Of a stretch of DNA of 64,000 bases, positions 44,988-54,483 are shown piece after piece. Position 1 is the stretch's first letter. Each line of letters starts with the position of its first letter. The stretch is taken from NCBI RefSeq assembly GCF_039852015.1, contig NZ_CP156626.1, positions 2,886,249 to 2,950,248 of the forward strand, given 5' to 3'. The notes under the pieces are model-generated. The model did not search any database. It saw only the letters and a list, made by a program, of their open reading frames with translations, and had not been told where the DNA came from. This DNA is from Robbsia sp. KACC 23696. Its GTDB lineage: Bacteria > Pseudomonadota > Gammaproteobacteria > Burkholderiales > Burkholderiaceae. The position numbers were made by a program, and so were the translations under genes.

Positions 44988-46693
44988 ACCATATGCTTTC
45001 TCCGATCGCGACGACGGCGCACGCTGACGTCGAAACGGCACTTGAAGAGCGTTGGCCAGGAGAGTGGCGACGCCTTCGAAAGCCAGAGCTCACGGCCTTA
45101 GCGCAAAGTTTCGCATTCTCAGCGGCTTGGCGGCTTGACGTGCCCAGCGAAGTGTTAGCCCGCCCATCAGTCGATCACCTCTACCTCGCCGTTGATGACG
45201 TTTTTCCGCTATCGGACATCCGAGTTTTTGCTCCTCAATCTCTGGGCACATTAGGTAACCGCTGGCCTCATATAGAGTCTGCGGGTCTGATGTGCCTTGT
45301 CCGTCGCCCCTTGCACTTGGAAATCTCTCGTCGAGTTGAACTCGCCGTATCAGATGCGATAAATGCCCTGTGCTTTGACGAAGAAAAAAGAAATGAGGAG
45401 TTTCGACGCGAAGCGGTTTCCTACTGGACGCATGAATCGACGACGAAACAGCGGGCCTTGGCTTTGTTTGCCCCGGGTGGGCAATCGCGGCCAATCGTTT
45501 ACGGACTTCACCAAGGGACACTCGTCTTTGCGGAATCGAGCGACCAACTGCTTTCGTGGCTTCGAAACGCAGGTCAGAAGAAACCCGAAGACCCATTATG
45601 GGCATGGTTTCAAATGCTGGATGAGCCACTGACCCCAGCACAATACCCGATCGATGGTCATGACATTTTCGCCATGGTCGATCGATCATCTATCGTCCCG
45701 CTGTTGAAGCCCCCCAACGTCTGCCCAATTCTGCTGGGCATGTCGACGCCAACCGGACCGATATTCACCGGGGTATTGCTTCGATGCCCCGCAAAAAAAT
45801 CAATACTAAGAGGCTTTCGAAACATCGATCGCCTCCCCGAAAAGCACGTTGTTGCCTGCTATTCCGGACAGAAGATTGATCGATTCAATGTGCAGCGTGC
45901 GGATAGATCATGGGTCCATGGGCGTGATCACAACCCCTCCGGCGACCGCCTCAGCAATAAAACGGTTGCACTGATCGGATGCGGAGCATTGGGCAGTGAA
46001 TTGGCCAGACTGTTGGCGCAGGCTGGTGTGGGCCATTTCATTCTGTCGGATCATGACCCACTCGCCAGTCACAACACATCACGACATTTGCTGGGTTCCG
46101 CAGATGTCGGCAAAAACAAAGCACTCGCCCTGGGTGAACGGATCAAAAAAGATTTTCCTCATATCGGTTCTGTCGAGATCATGGGCAAAAAATGGGAGAA
46201 CTTGTCGCCGGAACAATCTTCGTTGGTAGACAGCGCTGATTTATTGATTACTGCGGGTCTGTCGCTTGCGACGGACCTACGCATTGATCGCAGGCGGGAA
46301 AGCAAAAAATCGGAACAAAAATGGTTGGTGGCCTGGACCGAAGAGTTCGCCCTTGCTGGGCATGCCGTCCTGATCACAAATGACGCCAGACTGCATTCCT
46401 TGTTCGACACAAAAGGCGCTCCTAAGCTACGCATGACCCTCGACTGGCCCCCCGCCGTCGGCACGCACATTGAAGCTGGATGCGGCAACGAGTTTCAACC
46501 CTACGGAGCCACAGACTTGCACAGCACTGTGGGACTCGCCGCCCGTCTTGCTCTCGACACACTGCTCGACAAATGCCTGACTCCGATCTATCGGGTCTGG
46601 CTTGGCGATCGCTCCCGAGCCATCGAGTTGGGGGCAACGGTGTCTGCGGAGTTCGACGCGAGCATGACTGAGAGGATCATGCCGTGGCCTTGA
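44984..46693 (+). CDS. cap2: CBASS E1-E2 fusion Cap2
   Basis: 569 residues if started at the TTG overlapping the cyclase stop, 566 from ATG 44993. The N-terminal E2-like domain has a catalytic-type Cys at 104 (WPHIESAGLMCLVRRP). The ThiF/E1 adenylation domain begins near residue 330 with TVALIGCGALGSELARLLAQAG, followed by SDHDPLASHNTSRH; a Cys in HIEAGCGNEFQPYG near 500 is the likely E1 active site. It conjugates the C-terminus of the cyclase to target proteins, priming second-messenger production. Confidence 0.92.
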   Translation: MNHMLSPIATTAHADVETALEERWPGEWRRLRKPELTALAQSFAFSAAWRLDVPSEVLARPSVDHLYLAVDDVFPLSDIRVFAPQSLGTLGNRWPHIESAGLMCLVRRPLHLEISRRVELAVSDAINALCFDEEKRNEEFRREAVSYWTHESTTKQRALALFAPGGQSRPIVYGLHQGTLVFAESSDQLLSWLRNAGQKKPEDPLWAWFQMLDEPLTPAQYPIDGHDIFAMVDRSSIVPLLKPPNVCPILLGMSTPTGPIFTGVLLRCPAKKSILRGFRNIDRLPEKHVVACYSGQKIDRFNVQRADRSWVHGRDHNPSGDRLSNKTVALIGCGALGSELARLLAQAGVGHFILSDHDPLASHNTSRHLLGSADVGKNKALALGERIKKDFPHIGSVEIMGKKWENLSPEQSSLVDSADLLITAGLSLATDLRIDRRRESKKSEQKWLVAWTEEFALAGHAVLITNDARLHSLFDTKGAPKLRMTLDWPPAVGTHIEAGCGNEFQPYGATDLHSTVGLAARLALDTLLDKCLTPIYRVWLGDRSRAIELGATVSAEFDASMTERIMPWP

Positions 46694-47187
46694 TCCGCAC
46701 AAGACAGGTTATGACATCACTAACCTTTGAGCATGACGACTTCGAGCAGACCGTGGAAATCGATGCGGCGGCACTTGTTCATCTCGCGAGATACAGGCAG
46801 TTGCGGCCCTGGTCGACCGAAGCAGGAGGTCAACTATTCGGGAAGGTTGAACACGACACCGTCCGAATCACAGAGGCCTGGGGCCCCTTTCGAAGCGATG
46901 AGAGGCGGAGGACCTCCTTTCGATCCAATCCAATCGCGGCTCAACGCAACATTGACCAATGTTCCCAGAGGGGGCTTTTGTATTTGGGCGAATGGCACAC
47001 ACACCCCGAAGCTCGCCCGAGTGCATCCATGACGGACCGCGACGCCTTTTCGAGGCTCATACAACGCTCTGCCGTTCGCGTCAGCACGCTTATCTTGATC
47101 ATCCAAGGCACATCGATGGAGGCCAATGGGGTTTCTGTGTATAGCGGGCACAGCTCCGGGCTTAAACAATGGGGAGTCCACAGATGA
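46684..47187 (+). CDS. cap3: CBASS JAMM isopeptidase Cap3
   Basis: 167 residues. A JAMM zinc protease: Glu46 in STEAGGQLFG, then GEWHTHPEARPSASMTDRD with the His-x-His and the Asp of the zinc site. Cap3 removes the cyclase from its conjugates and so opposes Cap2. GTG 46684 has GAGAGGA six bases upstream and overlaps the cap2 end by ten bases; an ATG at 46711 is an alternative. Last gene of the CBASS core. Confidence 0.92.
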   Translation: MALIRTRQVMTSLTFEHDDFEQTVEIDAAALVHLARYRQLRPWSTEAGGQLFGKVEHDTVRITEAWGPFRSDERRRTSFRSNPIAAQRNIDQCSQRGLLYLGEWHTHPEARPSASMTDRDAFSRLIQRSAVRVSTLILIIQGTSMEANGVSVYSGHSSGLKQWGVHR

Positions 47188-47260
47188 AACCCGCTGTTCA
47201 CTCTACCGTTCGTCCACAAGGCCACGGAATAGCCGATGCCTTCTTTATCCGGTTAGCAAA

Positions 47261-48118
47261 TTGATCCCATACACTTACGTGCTTGTGTTCGGCCCTGAGC
47301 ACTGGGGGCAAGTGGACAAGTTCAAGCAATTTTACGAAAGCACGCACACTTTCAAACCTTACGAAAAAAAGGCAGTCGCCGGAGTCGCCAACCATTTCAA
47401 CAAGGCATTGATCCTGCGACGCCTTGCCCAGAAACTGGCACCCAATCTAAAAATCGATAACGAAGAACTCAACACCAAAAAAGTCACGAGTGCAGAGCAT
47501 TCGCAAGAGTTTTCGGCCGTGGTCGAAGAGGTGTTCACGGAGCTGTATTCCTCCGTGGACTGCACGCAAAAAGTGCTCTACGCCATTTACAAAGGCATTC
47601 GGAATCTGCCCGAATCGACTCGACGAACATTTGACCGGGCGTTCAAAGGCGAAATCGGTGATGATTTTCCACCGCAGCTACTCTTGGCCCTCCAATCGGC
47701 CACTTGGTTCAATGAGATTAGAAGCATTCGCGACGAACTCACGCACGCGACGATCGGATCGTGTCACTTGGATGACAAAACCAACAAAATCTCCTACGTC
47801 CACCACGGTATTCAAAAAAACGGCACCGTCTTGATGATCGATGACGTCTTTGCGGAACTTGACGAGTTTGCACAACAGATCAACATCTTCATCGGCCTGA
47901 TCTTCCACCATCTCAACGCACAGCTGGTGCCGACCCCAACCGATGTCGTGTGCGGGTTTTGGGCAGACCGTGTCTATGCACGAAAAATTGAAATCGCGGA
48001 TCACATTGATTTCAACTCGGGTGTTTGCCAGTCGAACCACTGGTTCGACCAGGATCCAATACGTCGCTGCCCTTTTGCCGACGGATGCGGTGCCTATGCA
48101 AGAGCGAAAGAAATCTAG
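47261..48118 (+). CDS. HEPN-like protein (Arg-x4-His motif)
   Basis: About 285 residues from TTG 47261; the start is uncertain, because the frame is open to 47126 and no clear ribosome site is seen. An alpha-helical protein with IRSIRDELTHATIG, the Arg-x(4)-6-His signature of HEPN RNases, and a long preceding helical part (VVEEVFTELYSSVDCTQKVLYAIYKGIRNLPES). The C-terminal Cys residues are spaced as CQSNHWFDQDPIRRCPFADGC. The resemblance is to Cthe_2314/HEPN proteins, not to a named defence gene. 73 bases after cap3. Confidence 0.6.
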   Translation: MIPYTYVLVFGPEHWGQVDKFKQFYESTHTFKPYEKKAVAGVANHFNKALILRRLAQKLAPNLKIDNEELNTKKVTSAEHSQEFSAVVEEVFTELYSSVDCTQKVLYAIYKGIRNLPESTRRTFDRAFKGEIGDDFPPQLLLALQSATWFNEIRSIRDELTHATIGSCHLDDKTNKISYVHHGIQKNGTVLMIDDVFAELDEFAQQINIFIGLIFHHLNAQLVPTPTDVVCGFWADRVYARKIEIADHIDFNSGVCQSNHWFDQDPIRRCPFADGCGAYARAKEI

Positions 48119-48183
48119 CCTATCTCTCACCGTGGAACCTGCCGCGACGGAGAGGCCATTCCCATCGCTAGAATTATAGAAAC

Positions 48184-49194
48184 ATGACGGATCAATCACA
48201 ATATCAGCCACCTGAAGCTTCCGATCAAAACGCCGCCGTTCCGGGTCGCAACTGGCAACTTTTTTCTCAACGGCTGTCCCTGGCCAATGCTCTCGTGGCG
48301 GTGGCCATGCTGGCCATATTTCGTTCGAAAAGTCAGTGGTTTCTCGTCCCTGGCACCCTCAGTATTGGAATGGTCTGCGGTGCATTCCTCGTTCGAGCGG
48401 TGCCGACCGTTTTAAAAATCAAGACAAGTTTCGTAGGAGGAGCATTTTTTCTTCTCTTTAATGCCACTTTCACCATATTCGGACTCGTCCTCGCGAAAGG
48501 TTTCATTTCCGATGCACTGCGCCTACCGCCTGAGGATTTCCCTATTACCACCACCATTTTGGTTTTTTGGGGCGTCATTGGAATCTGGATGGTGTTGGGC
48601 GGGGGCTTCTTGGCAACCGTCGGTTTTTTTTTGCCGCTCCCTTCTTTTGTTTCACAGATCGCAAGGTCCGTGGCTGTATTTTTTGAATCGGAGGATGGCC
48701 GTCGATCCTCGAGCCTAGCTGTCAAAGCTCGGAGGACTGCCTCATGGGCTGATCGCTTGGGATACGGATTGTTCGGTGCTTTTTTTACCGCTGTCGCCTT
48801 ATCACTTGGAGGGGCTTGGCTATTGCAACTAGCGACCCCGTCCGTGATCAGGATCTTGGCCTTCGCCGCCGACTACGAAAACGCCCCCGATTATCCTGGC
48901 GTGGGGAACGATCGAATCCGCTTGCACAACAATGGCATCGTGTCCGTAGCGACCTGTTCGGATTGGAACGTCGCGATCCAAGTGAAGGCCTACAAGCCAC
49001 CAGAGGGCGTCCCTCCGTTTCCCACACCGCTCGTGAAGAAACAGTCGGCCCAACCAACCCAGGCGGAGCCAATACAAACGGCAGCCCCCTTGCCAGCCCC
49101 GAGCGACTTTATCGAGCAATGCCGGGCAAAAGACAGCATTTGGACCTTCGCCCACTTTTTCGCATGGGTGGATCGGCTGGTTTCGCATGGTTGA
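48184..49194 (+). CDS. Hypothetical membrane protein at the right end
   Basis: 336 residues. Hydrophobic segments: LANALVAVAMLAIF, WFLVPGTLSIGMVCGAFLVR, GAFFLLFNATFTIFGLVLA, TTTILVFWGVIGIWMVLGGGFLATVGFF and GYGLFGAFFTAVALSLGGAW, then a soluble C-terminal domain with Pro-rich linker and Cys (VSVATCSDW, FIEQCRAKD). Not recognised. 65 bases after the HEPN-like gene, the last gene before attR. The five-TM plus periplasmic or cytoplasmic domain form is compatible with a membrane effector. Confidence 0.6.
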   Translation: MTDQSQYQPPEASDQNAAVPGRNWQLFSQRLSLANALVAVAMLAIFRSKSQWFLVPGTLSIGMVCGAFLVRAVPTVLKIKTSFVGGAFFLLFNATFTIFGLVLAKGFISDALRLPPEDFPITTTILVFWGVIGIWMVLGGGFLATVGFFLPLPSFVSQIARSVAVFFESEDGRRSSSLAVKARRTASWADRLGYGLFGAFFTAVALSLGGAWLLQLATPSVIRILAFAADYENAPDYPGVGNDRIRLHNNGIVSVATCSDWNVAIQVKAYKPPEGVPPFPTPLVKKQSAQPTQAEPIQTAAPLPAPSDFIEQCRAKDSIWTFAHFFAWVDRLVSHG

Positions 49195-49298
49195 ATCGGC
49201 TGTGATAGCATCCGTGAGCCAGTTTTTTCATTCGAACCCTGGCTCACTTCGCGGCAACCTGTTGAATCGGTGTGACATTTTCAGAGAGTGGTATGTCC

Positions 49299-49327
49299 TC
49301 CCTGATTCGCCACCAGTATCATCAAAA
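49299..49327 (+). repeat. attR: 29-bp direct repeat of the tRNA-Met 3' end
   Basis: Identical to 20661-20689. The rest of a tRNA is absent before it, so this is the truncated copy left by integration. Confidence 0.92.
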
Positions 49328-49360
49328 GGCCGCAATCTCTCACGAGATTGCGGCCTTTTG
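49323..49360 (+). terminator. Original terminator of tRNA-Met, displaced to the right end
   Basis: A 16-bp perfect stem (CAAAAGGCCGCAATCT and its complement) with a six-base loop. It directly follows attR. Confidence 0.8.
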
Positions 49361-49509
49361 CTTTGGTCCGCACGACGCACGACAAGACTCCACACCAACC
49401 ACGCAACAATCGATGACGCCCCGATGTGACGCGCCCGCCAGCATCAAATCCGAAAGCCCGTCGTAAGTAGCGCCTCGGACCTTCTCGCGCTACGCCGCTA
49501 CAATGGGAC

Positions 49510-51795
49510 GTGCCCTCACCCAATACGCGTGCGCCGCTTCTCCGGATGACGCACGCCTGCCGCATGATCTGGTCCCTGACGTCCCGGCTCACTCGAAGGC
49601 CCGATCCTTCCGTTTCACCTCCGCACCCTACGACGTCGCGGTCACCGCGCGTCACGCCCCCTCCGCCAACGCCACCATCGCCACCATCGAAGGCGGGACC
49701 CGATCGCGCGCCGCCGCTCCTGCTGATCAATCGCAGTACCTTGTGGTTTGCGCTCCGCACCACCACCGCATCGATGCTGGCGCTGTATATCGCCTTCCTG
49801 ATGCAGCTCGACGAGCCGAAGTGGGCCGCGATGACGGTATGGATCGTCGCACAGGGCGCACGCGGCATGAGCCTGTCGAAGGGCCGCAATCGCATCCTCG
49901 GTACGCTGACCGGCGCCATCGTCGCACTGGGTTTGATCGCGTTTTTTGCACAAACCGAAATCCTGCTGATGGCGGCCCTCGCGCTATGGGTCGGCGTCTG
50001 TACCGGGCTAGCGACGGCATTGCGCAACTTTCGTTCATACGGCGCCGTCCTGGCCGGGTACACGGCGGCGATCGTCGCCATGGCGGCGCTGCCGTCACCC
50101 GGCCAGGCCTTCGATATCGCGACGGCTCGTGTCATCTACATCGTGCTGGGCATCATCGTCGAAGGCCTGATGTCGGCCGTCTTTTCGATCGACGATCCGG
50201 GTCCCGCCATTCGAACCCGCTACCTCACCTATCTGAAACAAGCCGCCGAGGTATGCGGGCGCGCGTTGAAGGCCGAACCGAACGCGACGGCCCTGCATCG
50301 CTTGATCGCCGATCTGAGCGAGCGCGACACCGTGTTGGAATATGCGGCTGCGGCATCCGCCGAAGTGCGTGCACAGGCAAGGCAATATCGGCGCGGCGAC
50401 GCCGCCGTACTGCAGATGCTGGCCGCAACGCAATCGATTCGCGAGCAACGCGACGATCCGCGCTATGACGCCGATGTCGATCCGCTGATCGAAACGTCCG
50501 CGGCCCTCCTTTTGAGATTGGCGAATACCGGCAGCCGTCCCGAAAACGAGATGGCCGAAGATGATCGACTGCTCACCCGCTTGCGCACCGAGACCGATGC
50601 GCGACTGCAAGCAGAAGCATTGCACCCCGACGGCAGTTCAAGCCCGCAGCGGCTGGTCATGCTCGACCGCCTGATGCTGCTGCTGTCTGCGCTGGCCGAA
50701 GCCCGTGATGCGCTTTCCGGCAACACGCCACCCGGCAGGCAAGCCGCACTGACCTCCTGGCGCGAAACGCTGCAAGGCTTCGCATTTCATGTCGATACGG
50801 CCAAGGTCTGGCAGAACGGCATTCGCGCATTCGTCGCCGTCTTGGCGGCCGCGCTGATCTGGTGGGGCACGGCCTGGCAGAACGGCGGCGGCTTTGTCGC
50901 AATCACCGCTGTCGTTTGCGGCCTGTTTGCAACGCGCCCCAATCCGGTGAAAGGCAGCATCGGCTTTCTCACCGGCACGCTCTGGGCGTTCGTTGCAGCG
51001 TTAATCTGCAACGCTTTCTTTATCCCCGCCATTTCGGGGTTCGAGATGTTATGCGTCGTGCTGGGGCCCTTCTTGCTCCTGGTAGGTGTAGCCATGCGCA
51101 CGCCGCAATGGGCCGCGATCGCCACCGGCTTTTCGATTTTCTTCCTCGATTTCATCGGCCCCGATAACACGCACCGGACCGCCGATGTGACCTTCCTGAA
51201 CGCCGCAATGAGCACGGCAAGCGGCATCGCCTTCAGCGCCTTGGTGTTCGGCGTGCTGTCGTTCGCCTTCTTGCAACGCCCGCAACGCATACGCGAACGC
51301 CTCGATCGCGCCATGTTTCGCGATCTGAGGCGCATCGTCCGCGGCCATGCAATCGCCACTGGCAGCTATCCCGGCGGGCCGCCGCATCCACGCGTATGGC
51401 TGAGCCGAACGGCCGACCGGATGCGTGCGATCGGCGCAGGCGGCAAGGCGCTGAGCGACCAAGACAAGGAACAGGCGATTCGCCGCTTGCTGGCCAGCTG
51501 GCTACTCGGCAGTACCGTCATGACGATCCGTTTGCTGACGTCGCGCGTACCGCGCGCGCGACGTCCCGTGGAAGCCGCACTTAGCCATCTGGGGCGCAGT
51601 CCGGTATCACGCCAGGTCAGAATCTGTCTGCTCGCCGCCGCACGACTGCAACGCCAGGCCGCCAGCGTCGGCAGCACCGACGTCGCGATGCAAGCTTCGC
51701 TATTGCACCTCTCCGTCTTGCTGTTATCGATCGGCGATGTCGTGCAGGCACATCCCGATATCCTGTCCGGGATGTCCTCGCGGATGGCGCGCTGA
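49510..51795 (+). CDS. FUSC-family aromatic acid exporter (AaeB/YccS-like)
   Basis: About 761 residues. A Pro/Ser/Thr-rich start of some 70 residues, then a first group of TM helices (FALRTTTASMLALYIAFLMQLDEPKWAAMTVWIVAQ, IVALGLIAFFAQTEILLMAALALWVG), a long cytoplasmic helical part and a second TM group beginning VWQNGIRAFVAVLAAALIWWG. This two-half TM layout is the FUSC/AaeB form, which exports aromatic carboxylic acids. The true start may be a later ATG such as 49549, since the first residues are unlike the family. It is the first chromosomal gene after the island. Confidence 0.85.
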   Translation: MPSPNTRAPLLRMTHACRMIWSLTSRLTRRPDPSVSPPHPTTSRSPRVTPPPPTPPSPPSKAGPDRAPPLLLINRSTLWFALRTTTASMLALYIAFLMQLDEPKWAAMTVWIVAQGARGMSLSKGRNRILGTLTGAIVALGLIAFFAQTEILLMAALALWVGVCTGLATALRNFRSYGAVLAGYTAAIVAMAALPSPGQAFDIATARVIYIVLGIIVEGLMSAVFSIDDPGPAIRTRYLTYLKQAAEVCGRALKAEPNATALHRLIADLSERDTVLEYAAAASAEVRAQARQYRRGDAAVLQMLAATQSIREQRDDPRYDADVDPLIETSAALLLRLANTGSRPENEMAEDDRLLTRLRTETDARLQAEALHPDGSSSPQRLVMLDRLMLLLSALAEARDALSGNTPPGRQAALTSWRETLQGFAFHVDTAKVWQNGIRAFVAVLAAALIWWGTAWQNGGGFVAITAVVCGLFATRPNPVKGSIGFLTGTLWAFVAALICNAFFIPAISGFEMLCVVLGPFLLLVGVAMRTPQWAAIATGFSIFFLDFIGPDNTHRTADVTFLNAAMSTASGIAFSALVFGVLSFAFLQRPQRIRERLDRAMFRDLRRIVRGHAIATGSYPGGPPHPRVWLSRTADRMRAIGAGGKALSDQDKEQAIRRLLASWLLGSTVMTIRLLTSRVPRARRPVEAALSHLGRSPVSRQVRICLLAAARLQRQAASVGSTDVAMQASLLHLSVLLLSIGDVVQAHPDILSGMSSRMAR

Positions 51796-51900
51796 ACGAA
51801 AGACCGATGCGAACGAGACAGGTCGCCGCCCCTTTCCAGCGGCGATATCACACAAGATCGTGTGAAAATGCCCCTTCGTCGTTTCACGCAGGACACCGCC

Positions 51901-52392
51901 ATGCAGCCCGCCTTTACGATTACGCCGGTACGTAACGATGCCGATCTGACCGCCAGCATCGCGCTGATTCGCGCCTATGTCGCGTCGCTCGATATCGATT
52001 TGTCTTTCCAATCGATCGATGCGGAGATGGCGGCGCTACCGGGAAAATATGCGCCGCCGGCAGGTGAGCTGTGGCTCGCGCGCCATGTAACCGACGGTAT
52101 GCCGCTCGCATGCGTCTGTTTGCGCCCGCTGCCCGGTCCGCCGGATTCGGGGCTGTGCGAAGTGAAGCGGCTATACGTCGTAACGGCGGCGCGAGGAATG
52201 GGTCTGGGGAAAGCAATGGTGGCCACGGCCGTCGACCATGCGCGCAAACTCGGATATCGCGAGATGCGGCTCGATACGCTGACCACGATGACCGCGGCGC
52301 AACGCATTTATCGAGATGCCGGATTCATCGATATCCCGGCATATTATGAGACGCCGGTCGAGAACACTTGCTTCATGGCCAAGCGGCTCTGA
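51901..52392 (+). CDS. GNAT-family N-acetyltransferase
   Basis: 163 residues. Acetyl-CoA-binding segment: VKRLYVVTAARGMGLGKAMVATAVDHARKLGYREMRLDT (motif A), then MTAAQRIYRDAGFIDIPAYYE. An N-acetyltransferase of unknown substrate. ATG 51901 has AGGAC upstream; an in-frame ATG at 51862 or 51868 is less likely. It stands alone after the FUSC gene. Confidence 0.88.
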   Translation: MQPAFTITPVRNDADLTASIALIRAYVASLDIDLSFQSIDAEMAALPGKYAPPAGELWLARHVTDGMPLACVCLRPLPGPPDSGLCEVKRLYVVTAARGMGLGKAMVATAVDHARKLGYREMRLDTLTTMTAAQRIYRDAGFIDIPAYYETPVENTCFMAKRL

Positions 52393-52502
52393 AGCAAGTC
52401 GCACGATTCAGGACCGATGCCGGCCCTGGAGAAACGTTCTGAGATCAAACGCCATCAGCGCGACGCGCGTGGGCGCCTTTTCTCGATCAGGTCAATTCTC
52501 GA

Positions 52503-53930
52503 TCAGGTCAATATTTGCCACATGACGAGGACCATGACGATACCCACCACGGAGACGATCGTCTGCAGCAGCGACCACACCCAGATCGTCTCCTTCAATT
52601 TCAAACCGAAGAATTCGCGCACCATCCAAAAACCGGCATCGTTCACGTGGCAGAAAAACACGGAGCCGGCACCGATCGACAGCGCCATCAACGCACCGTG
52701 CGTCGCCGGCATCGCAGCCGCCAGCGGCGCAACGATACCGGCAGTCGTCGTGGTCGCCACGGTTGCGGAACCGGTGGCCTGACGCAGGCAGATGGCGATC
52801 AGATAAGCCAGCAGCACCAGCGGCAGATGCGAGCCGGTGGCGATCTTGCCAACCGTATCGCTGATGCCGGCCAGCACGAGCGTCTGCTTCAAGCCGCCGC
52901 CGGCGCCGATGGTCAGCAATAGAATGCAGATCGGCGGCAGGCTGCGGCGCAGAATGTTGCCGACTTCATTCTTGCCGCGGCCGGTCGCCCATCCGAAACC
53001 GATGATGGCGACGATAACGGTAAGACTGAGCGCGATGATCGGTTCGCCGAGGAATTCCAGCGCCTGCGTCAACGGCGAGGTAGGCGGCAGCAGCAGTCGC
53101 GCGATCGTACGGCCGAGCATCAAGATCACCGGCAACAAAATCGTGATCAAGGAAATGCCGAAGCTGGGACGACGATAGTGCGCCGCATCCGGTGCCGGGG
53201 TTGCCGCGTGTTCACTGTCGAACGAGGCGCCGATGGCCTCGACACCGGCATCCGCTTCGCCGTCCTTCACGCGTTTTGCGGCGATACGCGGCGCGAGCCA
53301 CATTCCGTACACGGGGCCGGCGATGATGATGGCCGGAATGGCGGCGATAAAACCCAGAAGGATCGTCATGCCCAGGTCGGCGTGCAACGCACTGACGGCA
53401 ATCAGCGGACCCGGATGCGGCGGCAACAGCGCATGCAAGGTCGTCATGCCGGCCAGCGCCGGAATCGCGATGCGCAGCACCGGCTGTTTCGCGCGGCGCG
53501 CCATCACGAAAATGATCGGCACCATGACGACCAGACCGACCTCGAAGAACAACGGCAGACCGATGATCACGGCGACGCCGGCCATCATCCAGGGCAAGGT
53601 CCGTGGTGTCGAGCGGCGCAACATCGCATCGACGAGTTGGTCCGCCGCGCCCGACTCCGCCATCAACGCGCCGAGCATCGCCCCCAGCGCGATGATCACG
53701 CCCACGTCGCCGAGCAATCCGCCGGCGCCCTGACTGAAGGCCTTGGCGACCTTCTCCATCGGCAAGCCAGCCACTGCCCCGGCGACGAACGTGCCGATCA
53801 AAATAGCGAAGAACGGCGCGATGCGCAGCGCAGCGATCAACGTGACGACGGTCGCCAGCGCCAAAATACAAGCGACGATCAATTGCGTGTCGTGCGGCAA
53901 CCAGGCGCTGGCCGCAAGAGCGTGGGTCAT
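52503..53930 (-). CDS. Gluconate:H+ symporter (GntP family permease)
   Basis: 475 residues, with about 12-14 TM helices. GntP features: GVIIALGAMLGALMAESGAADQL, PLFFEVGLVVMVPIIFVMAR, LHALLPPHPGPLIAVSAL and the C-terminal AICLRQATGSATVATTTTAGI and VFFCHVNDAGFWMVREFFGL. Members carry gluconate and related hexonates. ATG 53930 starts the hydrophobic part; the frame is open to 54020 with a tail that lacks features. No gluconate kinase lies nearby. Confidence 0.92.
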   Translation of the reverse strand: MTHALAASAWLPHDTQLIVACILALATVVTLIAALRIAPFFAILIGTFVAGAVAGLPMEKVAKAFSQGAGGLLGDVGVIIALGAMLGALMAESGAADQLVDAMLRRSTPRTLPWMMAGVAVIIGLPLFFEVGLVVMVPIIFVMARRAKQPVLRIAIPALAGMTTLHALLPPHPGPLIAVSALHADLGMTILLGFIAAIPAIIIAGPVYGMWLAPRIAAKRVKDGEADAGVEAIGASFDSEHAATPAPDAAHYRRPSFGISLITILLPVILMLGRTIARLLLPPTSPLTQALEFLGEPIIALSLTVIVAIIGFGWATGRGKNEVGNILRRSLPPICILLLTIGAGGGLKQTLVLAGISDTVGKIATGSHLPLVLLAYLIAICLRQATGSATVATTTTAGIVAPLAAAMPATHGALMALSIGAGSVFFCHVNDAGFWMVREFFGLKLKETIWVWSLLQTIVSVVGIVMVLVMWQILT

Positions 53931-54483
53931 ATTCGTGTCATCCGAAAAAGCCGCGCGGCCGAGCCATCGAAAGAAAATCGAAAGATTCCGGTGACCAGGA
54001 GCGCATGGTTGTCGAAACAATGAAGCCAGGAACGGCGCGTATTAAAGCACCGTTTGTCGGCGGCGACGGCGGGCTGGCCCCGCAGATCGAGGAAATCGCG
54101 GGTTAACACCTACACATCTGGTTGTATAAATGACTTTTCAGGGTTTGAATGAACGAAAAAAGCCGAAAACAAGACAAACTCGTTCTCCACGTTTATTCAG
54201 GCACGTGATGTGCTTACGTTTTCCCTTCGAACCGGCGGAACTGGCGCGAAACCGCTCTCGAAGCGCCGATTCGAGCCACGACAAACGTAAAAAGTGGAAT
54301 CTGTCATACTAAAATGACTCTTTTTGCGGTGTCATCGCGACGGGCAGATGGAGCGCCGACATGCATCCCTTTGCCTCGGGGCGACGCGCATCAAGCAGGG
54401 TTAGCCGTGGCATACCGATGCGGCTTCCTCCTACGCTTTTACTGAGCCGCTCCTGTTTTTTACCTAGGCCGTACCGCACCCGC
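53931..54483. other. Divergent interval between the permease and the kinase genes
   Basis: About 550 bases. A short frame (54130-54312) is unconvincing. The region is AT-richer around 54110-54310 and should contain the promoters of both genes. Confidence 0.45.

Noticed and set aside
53178-54023. 281-codon open frame opposite the gluconate permease
   Set aside because: Arg/His/Gln-rich antisense translation of the membrane protein, not a real product.
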